The position numbers and the translations under genes were made by a program. Below are positions 25,095-33,662 of a DNA stretch of 39,135 nucleotides, in pieces. Source of the stretch: an uncultured Ruminococcus sp. Its GTDB lineage: Bacteria > Bacillota > Clostridia > Oscillospirales > Acutalibacteraceae. The DNA lies in contig CACZCM010000008.1 in assembly GCA_902779615.1 (NCBI GenBank), positions 1 through 39,135 of the forward strand, in the 5' to 3' direction. The notes below the pieces were generated by a model that did not search any database, was not told where the DNA came from, and was given only the letters and a program-made list of their open reading frames with translations. Each line of letters opens with the position of its first letter. Position 1 is the stretch's first letter.

Positions 25095-27638
25095 TTAAGC
25101 TGCCATATCTTCAGCTGCAAGAGCATACAGGAACATTGCCATCATTGTGTTGCAAAGCTGAACATTTTTTTCATTTGATTCAGTCGAAGGATTGATCTTG
25201 TTGATAACCGTATACATATAGCTGCAAGCGGAATAATCCATAGTGAATCCCTCAACATCTACAATGAAGTTTTTGTTAAGATTATCGGCGGAAATATTTT
25301 TGATTTCAACATAATACATATCCTGCTCGTCTGATTTCCGGATCAGCTCCGCAGCCTCTCCGTCCACCTTTACTTCACGAACATCACTTGGATCTTCAAC
25401 CTTGAAATAGTGACGGATCGCCGTTGTATTTTCCAGAACAAGCGATGAACCTACGTATTGTGCGCTCGGAGCATTAGTTCCCGAATAATTAGCTTTTCTG
25501 CCGGTAAGCTCGTTCCATTGGTCGGAAGTCAAGTTAAAATTCTCTGTAGTTTCAGTGGGAACATCATCAAAGTACTGGTTAGCGTACATGCCATACACCT
25601 TAGTTGCGTTTGCCATATTCATTTCTTTTTGCGCCAGACCCGGAATATTCATAACACTATCCAGATATTCGTTAACACTGTTGAATTGAGCACTGCTCCA
25701 ATAGAAATTGACATGATCCGACTGAACAGCCACGTTGATCGTTGCATCCATCTCACGAGAATATATCTCTACCGAAAAGCTGTGAGTTGCGCCGGTATTC
25801 TTCAGTTCCTCGTCGACAACAGGCTCCGCCTCGCTGAACGGAACTGTAACCGTACGAATCTCATCACCGTTTTGGATATAGAAATCTACACGCGCCGTAG
25901 GATCATTCAGCATCATTTCATTTATGTTAAACAAATAATTCATTCGGATATTTCCGTCAAGTGTTGCATCAACACCTATCGGCTGGCAATAATAGTATTC
26001 GCCGTACAAATCAACATCATTTTTTAGTACCTTACTGAAATCGAAAGGAACCGTCATTTCTTGATCGGTAAACCAGTCACTCTGATAGTAAAAAGGTTCT
26101 TGGATATCGCTGAACTTAAGACGCATAGGAGTTTCAAAACCGTCCATGCTCTCACTGTTCTTAAAATCAAAGTTTCCGGTACTGTTTTTCAAATAGTAGG
26201 TTGCCTTCCATCTTCTTACGCTTTCATTGCTAACCGCACTCAATCTTACTTTTGAAGCGCACTCTTCAAGATCAAGTTCCACCGGAGTTCCGGGGTGATC
26301 ATATCCCGTACCGGTATAATTTGAAAATGGATAATCAGAATAATAGTAGATAAGCTTATCTCCGCTCTGTTTCAGTCCATAGATCTTGTCCTGCGAATTG
26401 GAAGAGTTAAGAGCAGCCACTTCGTACGGCTCGGTGCCATCTGCATTATTGTATAATCCGTAAACGGCGCTGCCCGTCGTGAAGAATACTACATTTCCAT
26501 AATAAACAGGTACCATAAATTTGCCGGGATACCACGTAATGTAGTTACCGTTCGTGAATTCCCAGTCACCGGTGTCTTTGCGATATATCTCGGTTTCATC
26601 GCCGTTGATATTAACTATTTTTATAGTGTACGGACCTCGATCGTCTGGATCTTTAGCATTATCGGCAATAAGCCATTCGGAACCTATAGGCTCTATCGCA
26701 GTTTCAATGCCTTCCCAGAAACCGTGAACAGAGTCTGTTTTGCTGATATTGAGGTTCGTATCCTGAAGACTCTTTTTACAGATCAGCGTCCACTGAGATG
26801 CGTTCCATGTATCGCTGCCCGCATTGTTGCGTGTATTAACGTTTTCTGTTTCGGAATTAAGGAAATATTCATGCGAAAGCATTCCCGGGTGATATCCGTG
26901 GAATGAATCGTCATGAGTAATGTCAACGTAGTACCATGCGCCGTCGATCTCCACCGCATTCCATGCATGGACATTAGGGGTACTTGCGATCTTTACACAT
27001 CTGATACCCAATCTGTTCATAAGGTATGAGTACAATGACGCATAAGCGTCGCATACCGCTTCATTGTTAGTGGTAAGGAATTCGTAAACATAATGCTTGT
27101 CGTTCCCGGTTGTTAACCCTGCATTATCATAATCGAAATCTACCGCAATCGTATCATGAAGATATAACGCTTTTTCAACGTCTGTCCAGTCTGTACGAAC
27201 GCCTGCAAGAATATTGTCGAGAGAAGCAATAAGCTCATTGTATGTATCGACCGAGCCGTTTGCAAAATAGCTTACATTTGCACTAAAGCGGCTTCCATAG
27301 CTATAACTAAGTTCTTTTCTCCCATCAAACAGCATACCCACAGCATGATTGTGAGAAACCTCAAAAATCAGATTCGCAATGACTCCTGCATCATCGGCTG
27401 AAATAGTTCTCCCAAGATCTACGGTGATAGTAGACTTGCACTCAGACAGCTGATTATAGATTTGAAGACAAGCGCTCTCCACCTCATCTTCGCTCAAGCT
27501 GCCGTATGCCCCGATGTAGTCGAAATTGGGCTGAACATCGGTTTCGGCAGCCTGCGCTGTCAGCGATACTGCGAACGTCATCAAAAGCATACACAGCGCT
27601 AACAGCACCGAGAGCACTTTTGTAGGACGCTTATACAT
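25095..27638 (-). CDS. Secreted transglutaminase-like protein with beta-rich and InlB-type repeats
   Basis: An 847-residue extracellular protein. A signal peptide (1-31, ending AQAAE) is followed by a transglutaminase-like cysteine domain (about 130-250). Its triad is readable as Cys196 (EAVCDAYA), His224 (NVHAWN) and Asp239 (YYVDITHDD). Residues about 310-450 contain repeated aromatic beta strands resembling DUF5050-type or propeller repeats. Residues about 470-550 resemble an InlB B/Listeria-Bacteroides repeat (WFTDQEMTVPFDFS...DLYGEY). No sorting motif or membrane anchor is seen at the C-terminus. The ATG at 27636-27638 has AAGGAAG upstream and a near-consensus promoter. Peptidase or peptidoglycan-linked roles are possible; the substrate is unknown. 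Confidence 0.88.
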   Translation of the reverse strand: MYKRPTKVLSVLLALCMLLMTFAVSLTAQAAETDVQPNFDYIGAYGSLSEDEVESACLQIYNQLSECKSTITVDLGRTISADDAGVIANLIFEVSHNHAVGMLFDGRKELSYSYGSRFSANVSYFANGSVDTYNELIASLDNILAGVRTDWTDVEKALYLHDTIAVDFDYDNAGLTTGNDKHYVYEFLTTNNEAVCDAYASLYSYLMNRLGIRCVKIASTPNVHAWNAVEIDGAWYYVDITHDDSFHGYHPGMLSHEYFLNSETENVNTRNNAGSDTWNASQWTLICKKSLQDTNLNISKTDSVHGFWEGIETAIEPIGSEWLIADNAKDPDDRGPYTIKIVNINGDETEIYRKDTGDWEFTNGNYITWYPGKFMVPVYYGNVVFFTTGSAVYGLYNNADGTEPYEVAALNSSNSQDKIYGLKQSGDKLIYYYSDYPFSNYTGTGYDHPGTPVELDLEECASKVRLSAVSNESVRRWKATYYLKNSTGNFDFKNSESMDGFETPMRLKFSDIQEPFYYQSDWFTDQEMTVPFDFSKVLKNDVDLYGEYYYCQPIGVDATLDGNIRMNYLFNINEMMLNDPTARVDFYIQNGDEIRTVTVPFSEAEPVVDEELKNTGATHSFSVEIYSREMDATINVAVQSDHVNFYWSSAQFNSVNEYLDSVMNIPGLAQKEMNMANATKVYGMYANQYFDDVPTETTENFNLTSDQWNELTGRKANYSGTNAPSAQYVGSSLVLENTTAIRHYFKVEDPSDVREVKVDGEAAELIRKSDEQDMYYVEIKNISADNLNKNFIVDVEGFTMDYSACSYMYTVINKINPSTESNEKNVQLCNTMMAMFLYALAAEDMAA

Positions 27639-27669
27639 AAAAACCACTTCCTTAAATAATAATATGTTT

Positions 27670-27698
27670 ATTTTAACACATTTTTACGATAAAGTCAA
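27670..27698 (-). promoter_or_regulatory. Sigma-A promoter of the transglutaminase-like gene
   Basis: -35 TTGACT (27693-27698), 17-bp spacer, -10 TAAAAT (27670-27675) extended by TGT. Confidence 0.8.
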
Positions 27699-27723
27699 TA
27701 CGTTTAATACAAATTGACAGTTT

Positions 27724-28018
27724 TTTTGAATGAGTAAACAAATTGTGAAGTCAGCCGTTATCTTCCATAAGTTCGGCACATTGGTGACAGCTTTTTTACG
27801 CCGGTTAAAGTTTGCTTCGCTTGCTAATATTTTTCTCTTTCTGAATTTTTCGCTTACCTTTAGTAACTTTGTGGGCCTGCGTTCTCATCTGCCGGTTCGG
27901 TCGGTGCTTCTGCTTCGCAGAGGTCTCTCCCGGAGACTCGTACCCCCTCACCTTCGGCAGCTATTTTTGAAAAAAGCTGCGCAAAAAACTTCTAATTAAT
28001 AGTTTTTCTCATTCAAAA
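27724..28018. mobile_element. MITE-like element, copy B (295 bp)
   Basis: It has the same ends as copy A: TTTTGAATGAG (27724-27734) and CTCATTCAAAA (28008-28018). Shared internal blocks include GGCACATTGGTGAC, TTCGCTTGCTA, GCTTACCTTTAG and AAAAAAGCTGCGCAAAAAAC. It is longer than A mainly because of an extra hairpin block at about 27890-27950 (CGGTCGGTGCTTCTGC, GCAGAGGTCTC, GGAGAC). The same module appears in a different repeat family at 39085-39135. Confidence 0.65.
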
Positions 28019-28105
28019 GCCGTGTACAAATTGATTAACTTTAAACAAATTCTGATCAGATCAAAACCACGAACAAATAGTTACAAAACTGTAACTAAAA
28101 TAAGG

Positions 28106-28134
28106 TTGATTTTTTAGATAAAGCGTGATATAAT
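28106..28134 (+). promoter_or_regulatory. Promoter of tRNA-Pro
   Basis: -35 TTGATT (28106-28111), 17-bp spacer, -10 TATAAT (28129-28134) extended by TGA, 27 bp before the tRNA. Confidence 0.8.
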
Positions 28135-28161
28135 GATATCTGTTGAGTGAACAACACATTT

Positions 28162-28235
28162 CCGGGTGTGGCGCAGTTTGGTAGCGCGCTTGAATGGGGT
28201 TCAAGAGGCCGCTGGTTCGACTCCAGTCACTCGGA
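28162..28235 (+). tRNA. tRNA-Pro (anticodon GGG)
   Basis: A 74-base cloverleaf: acceptor CCGGGTG pairs with CACTCGG (one G-T), D-stem GCGC/GCGC, anticodon stem CTTGA/TCAAG around ATGGGGT (anticodon GGG, reads CCC/CCT), a 5-base variable loop and T-arm GCTGG-TTCGACT-CCAGT. The discriminator is A and CCA is not encoded. It has its own promoter and terminator, so it is a single-gene unit. Confidence 0.95.
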
Positions 28236-28245
28236 CTGTTCACAT

Positions 28246-28280
28246 AAGATCCGCAGGTTTTATTTCCTGCGGATCTTTTC
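28246..28280 (+). terminator. Terminator of tRNA-Pro
   Basis: AAGATCCGCAGG (28246-28257) pairs perfectly with CCTGCGGATCTT (28266-28277) and is followed by TTTC. Confidence 0.85.
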
Positions 28281-28321
28281 ATTGAGAAGAATATACAAAC
28301 AATCGCAATATATAATATATA

Positions 28322-28358
28322 ATGAAAAGGGCGACACAAACCGTGCCGCTCTTTTCAT
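28322..28358 (-). terminator. Terminator of the DUF3793-flavodoxin operon
   Basis: On the minus strand ATGAAAAGAGCGGCAC and GTGTCGCCCTTTTCAT form a long stem with three mismatches, 28 bp after the flavodoxin stop codon. The stem itself ends in T-rich sequence. Confidence 0.65.
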
Positions 28359-28385
28359 CATGTATACACAAAGGAGATACTCAAT

Positions 28386-28790
28386 TTATGCAAGCTGTGC
28401 GCCGAGCGCCTTCAGCTTTTCTACATCATCGTCACCGGGAGCCTCGTTTACGATATAGCCCTCGCCGCCAACAAGCTCTGCGCCTGCCGTCTTAACTCGC
28501 TCTTCCCAGTTGCGCATCCACTCGCCGTCGCCCCAGCCGTAGGAGCCGAAAAGTACGACCTTCTTACCGCTTAGATCACCCTCAACAGACGTGAAGAAAG
28601 GCTCAAACTCGTCTTCCTCAAGCACCTCTGCGCCCATTGCGGGGCAGCCAAATGCGATAGCCTCATAATCGTTAACGCTGCCGCTGAAATCGGCAACTGT
28701 AAAAAGCTCTGCTCCTGCACCCTCTGCTACAGCCTGTGCCATAGCCTCGGTGTTGCCTGTACCGCTCCAATAAATAACTGCTGTTTTCAT
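28386..28790 (-). CDS. Flavodoxin
   Basis: A 134-residue FMN-binding electron carrier. The phosphate-binding loop SGTGNTEAMA (9-18) and the FMN-contacting loops around GCPAMGAE (49-56) and GSYGWGDGEW (82-91) match short-chain flavodoxins. Length is typical. The ATG has AGGAGGAAAC upstream and its last base overlaps the stop codon of the preceding DUF3793 gene by one nucleotide (TAATG), so the two are translationally coupled. Flavodoxins commonly replace ferredoxin when iron is scarce; no Fur-type box could be confirmed here. Confidence 0.95.
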   Translation of the reverse strand: MKTAVIYWSGTGNTEAMAQAVAEGAGAELFTVADFSGSVNDYEAIAFGCPAMGAEVLEEDEFEPFFTSVEGDLSGKKVVLFGSYGWGDGEWMRNWEERVKTAGAELVGGEGYIVNEAPGDDDVEKLKALGAQLA

Positions 28791-29374
28791 TATAGTGTTT
28801 CCTCCTTAAATATACTAAGTGCTCTGATTAGATCCATACCTTGATCTATCTTATTGCACAAATAGTTTTTACAAAATATATAACGATCGAAAGTGTTCTG
28901 CGCATCGGCCGGATTGGAATACACTTTCCAAAAACCGCACAGCAAGAAGTTCTGCCCCTCATTCTCGATAAAGCCCCTGATATCATCTATAGGATATCCC
29001 AAGAAAGCCCCTATCTCGTGAGGAAAACTGCCGCAGTTAATGCGGCTTTCGAGAAGAGACAGCTTTTCGTCAAGCGTCATATCGGACGAATAACCGTATT
29101 CTTTCATAAAACTCGCAGTTTTTTCTTCTGCAAACCACATTTCAAGCAAATCTTTGCTATAGACATACACAAGAGCACGTTCACGGCAGCTGCACAGAAA
29201 TCGGATCTTCAAGCCCATATTGCCGAACTTGCTTTCAAATATTTCCGACAACTCATCCAAACAAAAATCGCTCTGATGAACCGCAAATAAATTCCCGCAT
29301 TTTACGCCCAAAAGCGTCGGCGCAGAATGAACTGCAAGCATCTGCTCAAAGCTAGTTTCGTCCTGCTTTGACAT
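28790..29374 (-). CDS. DUF3793 family protein
   Basis: A 194-residue cytosolic protein that I recognise as DUF3793-like by its pattern and its pairing with flavodoxin. It begins with a variable segment, then HSAPTLLGVKCGNLF (16-30). Cys-containing positions follow (for example LCSCRERALVYVY) and then HEIGAFLGYPIDDIRGFI (119-136). The function of the family is not established; its usual partners suggest iron or redox metabolism, which is inference. AAGGAGGG precedes the ATG, and a consensus promoter lies 47 bp upstream. Confidence 0.8.
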   Translation of the reverse strand: MSKQDETSFEQMLAVHSAPTLLGVKCGNLFAVHQSDFCLDELSEIFESKFGNMGLKIRFLCSCRERALVYVYSKDLLEMWFAEEKTASFMKEYGYSSDMTLDEKLSLLESRINCGSFPHEIGAFLGYPIDDIRGFIENEGQNFLLCGFWKVYSNPADAQNTFDRYIFCKNYLCNKIDQGMDLIRALSIFKEETL

Positions 29375-29420
29375 ATACGCCCTCCTTCAGTCTCTTGTTA
29401 TACATTCCTAACTGTATATA

Positions 29421-29449
29421 ATTATACTACGCTAACTTTAATTTGTCAA
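29421..29449 (-). promoter_or_regulatory. Consensus promoter of DUF3793-flavodoxin
   Basis: Perfect -35 TTGACA (29444-29449), 17-bp spacer, perfect -10 TATAAT (29421-29426). Unlike the other promoters here it lacks the TGn extension. Repeated TTAG/GTTAG motifs flank it (29414, 29432, 29450) and could be operator half-sites; this is speculative. Confidence 0.8.
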
Positions 29450-29805
29450 CTAAATTTCTCATCTGTATATATTTTGTGAGTTAACTACAATTTTATCACT
29501 GGTAATTTGTGACATGTTAACAATTATTTTTTATAATTTTCATTAACATAAAGGCTAACCTTATTCATATCAAGGATTATATATTAGCGACTTATAACCC
29601 AAGAACATATCACACCTCTATAGGAGAAAATATTTCCGTTCATTGGAAAGTACAATATCATACTGAACTGAATACAATTCGTAGGGACATTAGATCGTTA
29701 AAAGCAGTGCGTTGAAAAATCGTATTCTGCACAAAAAAACTGCCGCATATTACAGCGACAGTTTTATGATCAATGCTTTCAACAAGCCGCGGGCTTGTAT
29801 GTTCA
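29450..29805. other. AT-rich intergenic region between flavodoxin promoter and pflA
   Basis: No gene is seen. The segment 29610-29700 contains a degenerate composite-palindrome copy (CCTCTATAGGAG, TTCATTGG...TACTGAAC), and 29775-29815 has a fragment (CTTTCAACAAGCCGCGGGCT). The pfl terminator lies at 29733-29765. Confidence 0.5.
29733..29765 (-). terminator. Intrinsic terminator of pflBA
   Basis: On the minus strand AAAACTGTCGCTG...GCGGCAGTTTT forms a stem with one mismatch around a 9-base loop, followed directly by seven T in total. It lies about 40 bp after the pflA stop codon. Confidence 0.8.
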
Positions 29806-30585
29806 TTAGGGGCTTACATTTCCTCTGCAGTTATATTCGCTTATGCGCAGAATATCCTCAGCGCGCTTTATCTGTTCATCATCGGGTGATTTAACATCTT
29901 TCAGCTCATATTCAAGACCCAGCTTTTCCCACTGAGGCATTCCCATAGCGTGGTAAGGAAGGATCTCAACACGTTTTACAGATCGCAGATCGGATATAAA
30001 ATCCGATATCTTTTGCAGATCATCTTCATTATCTGTAAGTCCCGGTACCAGAACATGGCGTATCCACATTGGTTTATTTGTGTCCGACAAGTATTTTGCC
30101 ATTGCTTTTATATTATCGTTTCCCATACCCGTCAGCGCTTTGTGACTTTCGTTATCCCAATCTTTAATATCTAGGATAACCAGATCTGTCAGCGTCATCA
30201 GCAGATCAAACTTAGATAACCATTTTTCATCGGTACAAAACGGCTGCCCTGCTGTGTCGATAGCAGTATGGATCTTCTTTGATTTTGCCAGCCTGAAAAA
30301 CTCGATCAGAAAATCGATCTGCAAGAGCGGCTCTCCCCCGCTGACCGTTATACCGCCGTCATTTTTCCAATAGGGGCGAAAGCGAAGTGCCTTGTCGAAA
30401 AGCTGCTTTGCAGTCCAGGGAGATCCGCCTCCCGCCCACGTTTCGGGGTTGTGGCAGTATTTACAGCGCAGAGCGCACCCCTGCAGAAACACAACAAATC
30501 TGACGCCCGGACCGTCCACAAGCCCGAAGCTTTCGAGCGAGTGAACATTGCCCTTTATCTCATTTTTACCATAATTATACGCCAT
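29806..30585 (-). CDS. pflA: Pyruvate formate-lyase activating enzyme
   Basis: A 259-residue radical-SAM enzyme that installs the glycyl radical on PflB using S-adenosylmethionine and a [4Fe-4S] cluster. The cluster motif is Cys37-x3-Cys41-x2-Cys44 (GCALRCKYCHNPE). The SAM-contacting GGE is in VSGGEPLLQ (about 80-88). Length is typical, with no extra ferredoxin-like insert, which fits a PFL activase rather than a glycerol dehydratase or benzylsuccinate type. It starts 9 bp after pflB and shares its transcript. Confidence 0.96.
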   Translation of the reverse strand: MAYNYGKNEIKGNVHSLESFGLVDGPGVRFVVFLQGCALRCKYCHNPETWAGGGSPWTAKQLFDKALRFRPYWKNDGGITVSGGEPLLQIDFLIEFFRLAKSKKIHTAIDTAGQPFCTDEKWLSKFDLLMTLTDLVILDIKDWDNESHKALTGMGNDNIKAMAKYLSDTNKPMWIRHVLVPGLTDNEDDLQKISDFISDLRSVKRVEILPYHAMGMPQWEKLGLEYELKDVKSPDDEQIKRAEDILRISEYNCRGNVSP

Positions 30586-30594
30586 TGCTTTACC

Positions 30595-32847
30595 TTACAT
30601 TATCTTGTGGCAGGTACGGGCAATAACATCAAGCTGCTGCTGTCTGGTGAGGTTGATGAACTTAACAGCATAACCGGAAACTCTTATTGTGAAGTTTGCG
30701 TATTCTTCCTTCTCGGGGTGCTCCATAGCATCGATGAGCTTGTCCGTACCGAATACATTCACATTAAGGTGGTGTGCACCCTGATCGAAATAGCCATCCA
30801 TTACCTGAACAAGCTTTACCTTTCTCTCTTCGTCATCGTGACCAAGAGCCGCAGGGCTGATAGTTTGTGTGTTTGAAATACCGTCAAGCGCCCACTCATA
30901 CGGCAGCTTTGCAACAGAGTTAAGCGAAGCAAGCAGACCGCTCTTCTCTGCGCCGTAGCTTGGGTTTGCGCCCGGCGAGAACGGCTCGCCCGACTTTCTT
31001 CCGTCAGGCAGCGCACCCGTCGATTTACCATACACAACGTTTGATGTGATGGTGAGGATAGATGTTGACGGTTCGGAGTTTCTGTAGGTGTGGTACTTCT
31101 TGATCTTGTCGAGGAAAGTCTTCAAAAGCCAGCGTGCGATCTCGTCAGCACGCTCGTCATCGTTGCCGTACTGCGGGAACTCGCCCTCAGTTTCGTAATC
31201 AATAACGTACCCCTGTTCATTTCTGATCGTTTTGACCTTTGCGTACTTAATTGCGCACAGTGAATCTACAACGTGCGAGAAGCCTGCGATACCCGTTGCG
31301 AAGGTGCGGCGAACGTCAGTATCGATAAGCGCCATTTCTGCTGCCTCGTAGTAGTATTTATCGTGCATATAGTGGATAAGATTCAGCACATTAACATAAA
31401 CGCCGGCAAGCCAATCCATCATCAACAAATACTTGTCGATAACTTCGTCGTAATCGAGATACTCCGACTTAATAGGTTCATATTTTGGACCGATCTGCTC
31501 AAACGACATTTCGTCAACGCCGCCGTTTACGGCGTAGGTCAGGCACTTTGCAAGGTTTGCCCTTGCTCCGAAGAACTGCATCTCCTTGCCTGTCTGCGTA
31601 GCCGAAACGCAGCAGCAGATCGAGTAATCATCGCCCCAAACAGGCTTCATCACATCATCGTTCTCATACTGAATAGAGCTTGTAGTGATCGAAATGAACG
31701 CTGCATATTTCTTGAAGTTTTCGGGAAGCGCCGAGGAGTAAAGAACGGTGAGATTCGGCTCGGGAGAAGGCCCCATATTTTCGAGAGTATGAAGGAAACG
31801 ATAGTCGTTCTTCGTTACCATTGAACGGCCGTCCATACCGATTCCGCCGACCTCAAGCGTAGCCCAAACCGGGTCTCCCGAGAACAGCTGATTGTAAGAC
31901 GGGATACGGGCAAATTTGACCATTCTGAACTTAAGCACAAGATGATCGATAAGCTCCTGAGCTTCCTGCTCGGTGATTACGCCGTTTTCAAGATCTCTTT
32001 CTATATAAATGTCAAGGAACGTGGAGATCCTGCCTACGCTCATTGCTGCGCCGTTCTGAGTCTTGATCGCTGCAAGATAGCCGAAATACAGCCACTGAAC
32101 AGCCTCTCTTGCGTTCTTCGCCGGCTCGGAAATATCGAAGCCGTAAAGCTCCGCCATTTTCTTCATACCCTTAAGAGCCTGGATCTGGGCAGCGATCTCT
32201 TCACGCTGACGAATGATCTCCTCGGTCATAGTTCCGTCGCCGCAGTTTGCGTGGTCCTTCAGCTTCTCTTCAATAAGAAAATCAATGCCGTAAAGTGCAA
32301 CTCTTCTGTAGTCACCCACGATACGTCCTCTGCCGTAGGTATCGGGAAGACCCGTTATAACATGAGAATGACGGCACTTCATCATCTCGGGAGTATACGC
32401 CATAAATACTGCGTCATTGTGAGTTCGGTGATACTCCGTAAATATCTTATGAAGTTCAGGGTCGGGAGTGTAGCCGTGCGTAATGCACGCCTGCTCCGCC
32501 ATACGAATACCGCCGTAGGGCATAAACGCTCTCTTCAGCGGCTTATCGGTCTGAAGACCCACAACCTTTTCAAGATCCTTCATTTCCTCGTTTATATATC
32601 CGGGCTTATGCGAGGTAAGGCTCGATACAACATCGGTATCCATATCGAGCACTCCGCCCTTCTCGCGCTCAAGCTTCTGCAGCTTCTGAAGCTCGCCCCA
32701 AAGCTTATCGGTAGCCTCGGTCGCCCCCGCCAAAAAGCTTTCATCGCCGTCATATGGGTGATAATTCTTCTGGACGAAGTCGCGAACATTTACTTCTTCC
32801 TGCCACAGGCGCCCCTCAAAGCCTTCCCACTGAGAAAAAGTTGACAC
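30595..32847 (-). CDS. pflB: Pyruvate formate-lyase (formate C-acetyltransferase)
   Basis: A 750-residue glycyl-radical enzyme that splits pyruvate and CoA into acetyl-CoA and formate during fermentation. The active-site cysteines lie in SICCCVSAT (C411-C413, where the family has an adjacent pair). The radical Gly725 is in [10 protein letters not shown] near the C-terminus. The start is a GTG (32845-32847) eight bases after AAGGGGG; it gives the usual N-terminus STFSQWEGF, whereas the longer frame to 32898 reads through the ribosome binding site. pflA follows directly. Oxygen sensitivity of the radical implies an anaerobic host. Confidence 0.97.
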   Translation of the reverse strand: MSTFSQWEGFEGRLWQEEVNVRDFVQKNYHPYDGDESFLAGATEATDKLWGELQKLQKLEREKGGVLDMDTDVVSSLTSHKPGYINEEMKDLEKVVGLQTDKPLKRAFMPYGGIRMAEQACITHGYTPDPELHKIFTEYHRTHNDAVFMAYTPEMMKCRHSHVITGLPDTYGRGRIVGDYRRVALYGIDFLIEEKLKDHANCGDGTMTEEIIRQREEIAAQIQALKGMKKMAELYGFDISEPAKNAREAVQWLYFGYLAAIKTQNGAAMSVGRISTFLDIYIERDLENGVITEQEAQELIDHLVLKFRMVKFARIPSYNQLFSGDPVWATLEVGGIGMDGRSMVTKNDYRFLHTLENMGPSPEPNLTVLYSSALPENFKKYAAFISITTSSIQYENDDVMKPVWGDDYSICCCVSATQTGKEMQFFGARANLAKCLTYAVNGGVDEMSFEQIGPKYEPIKSEYLDYDEVIDKYLLMMDWLAGVYVNVLNLIHYMHDKYYYEAAEMALIDTDVRRTFATGIAGFSHVVDSLCAIKYAKVKTIRNEQGYVIDYETEGEFPQYGNDDERADEIARWLLKTFLDKIKKYHTYRNSEPSTSILTITSNVVYGKSTGALPDGRKSGEPFSPGANPSYGAEKSGLLASLNSVAKLPYEWALDGISNTQTISPAALGHDDEERKVKLVQVMDGYFDQGAHHLNVNVFGTDKLIDAMEHPEKEEYANFTIRVSGYAVKFINLTRQQQLDVIARTCHKIM

Positions 32848-33662
32848 TATAGGTTCCCCCTTATGATATATTATGAAACTTGGCAGCCTTACGATCACTT
32901 TAGTTAGTCTAATAAAACTCTACACATTATAAAACACTCTTTTCGGTAAAAACAAGCAGAAGTGTGAAATCTTTTCGTTAAAATAGCCAATTTTATCTGT
33001 TTCAGCGAAAAACTTGCACTGCAAACTTTTGCCGATATGAATCGTCATTTTTACAGAAGAAAAACCGTCTTGTATGGAAATATGTTTGTTTTTTAGTCAT
33101 TATGCCGTATTGTCTGTACAAAAATCCAGTAATAATGTGCATATCGGCAAGAATCAACTTGAAAGCAAAAGCAATTAACCATACCCACCCATTTTCATGA
33201 GTGGTGAAGGTATCTGTTCTGAAAGACAAAATGGAATAAGCAATCCCCTCGACAGATACTGACCGAAAAGTCTGCGATCCCAAATGCCTTAATACTGCCA
33301 CCTAATATAATAACACTTTTTCAGGAAAAATCAAGAGTTATTTTCATTTTTTTGAAGTTTTTCACGACAATTCACTATGTTTGATTGTGCAACGTCAACG
33401 AAAAATTATAAATTCTGATGTCACTGTGGAAAAATCCTACCGATCATTAATCAATAAAAATGGCAGATGATCTAAAACGAACTTGATGATCGCAATAATA
33501 GTGATCTTGTATCATATGTCAAAAATGTACAAAGAAATTCGGTTAGTCTAATTTAACCAAATACATTCCGGAGCATTTTTCAGGACACACATCACAAGCC
33601 CAAAAGAGCGTTTCCGTCAAAGCCTTTTGTCAAGGCTTTGACGGATAATATAAAACTGTCGA
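32848..33662. other. Long upstream region of pflB, no supported gene
   Basis: These 815 bases have no gene I can support. A minus-strand promoter candidate for pflB has -10 TATAAT at about 32928-32933 with TTGTTT 18 bp upstream. Inside a weak 99-codon frame (33002-33301) the minus strand shows CAGTATCTGTC and ACAGATACC blocks that could pair. TTAGTCTAAT occurs twice, near 32900 and 33545, the latter inside GGTTAGTCTAATTTAACC. At 33614-33644 lies a perfect 13-bp hairpin CCGTCAAAGCCTT/AAGGCTTTGACGG just after the glycyl-tRNA synthetase stop. It lacks a good T-run. Confidence 0.5.

Noticed and set aside
31942..32844. 300-codon plus-strand frame opposite pflB, and similar long frames opposite glyQS and malic enzyme
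   Set aside because: They are antisense shadows of clearly conserved genes, with no independent start signals or domains.
33002..33301. 99-codon minus-strand frame upstream of pflB
   Set aside because: It has a GTG start without a ribosome binding site, right at a putative promoter, and no recognisable family or codon pattern. It is kept only as part of the leader region.
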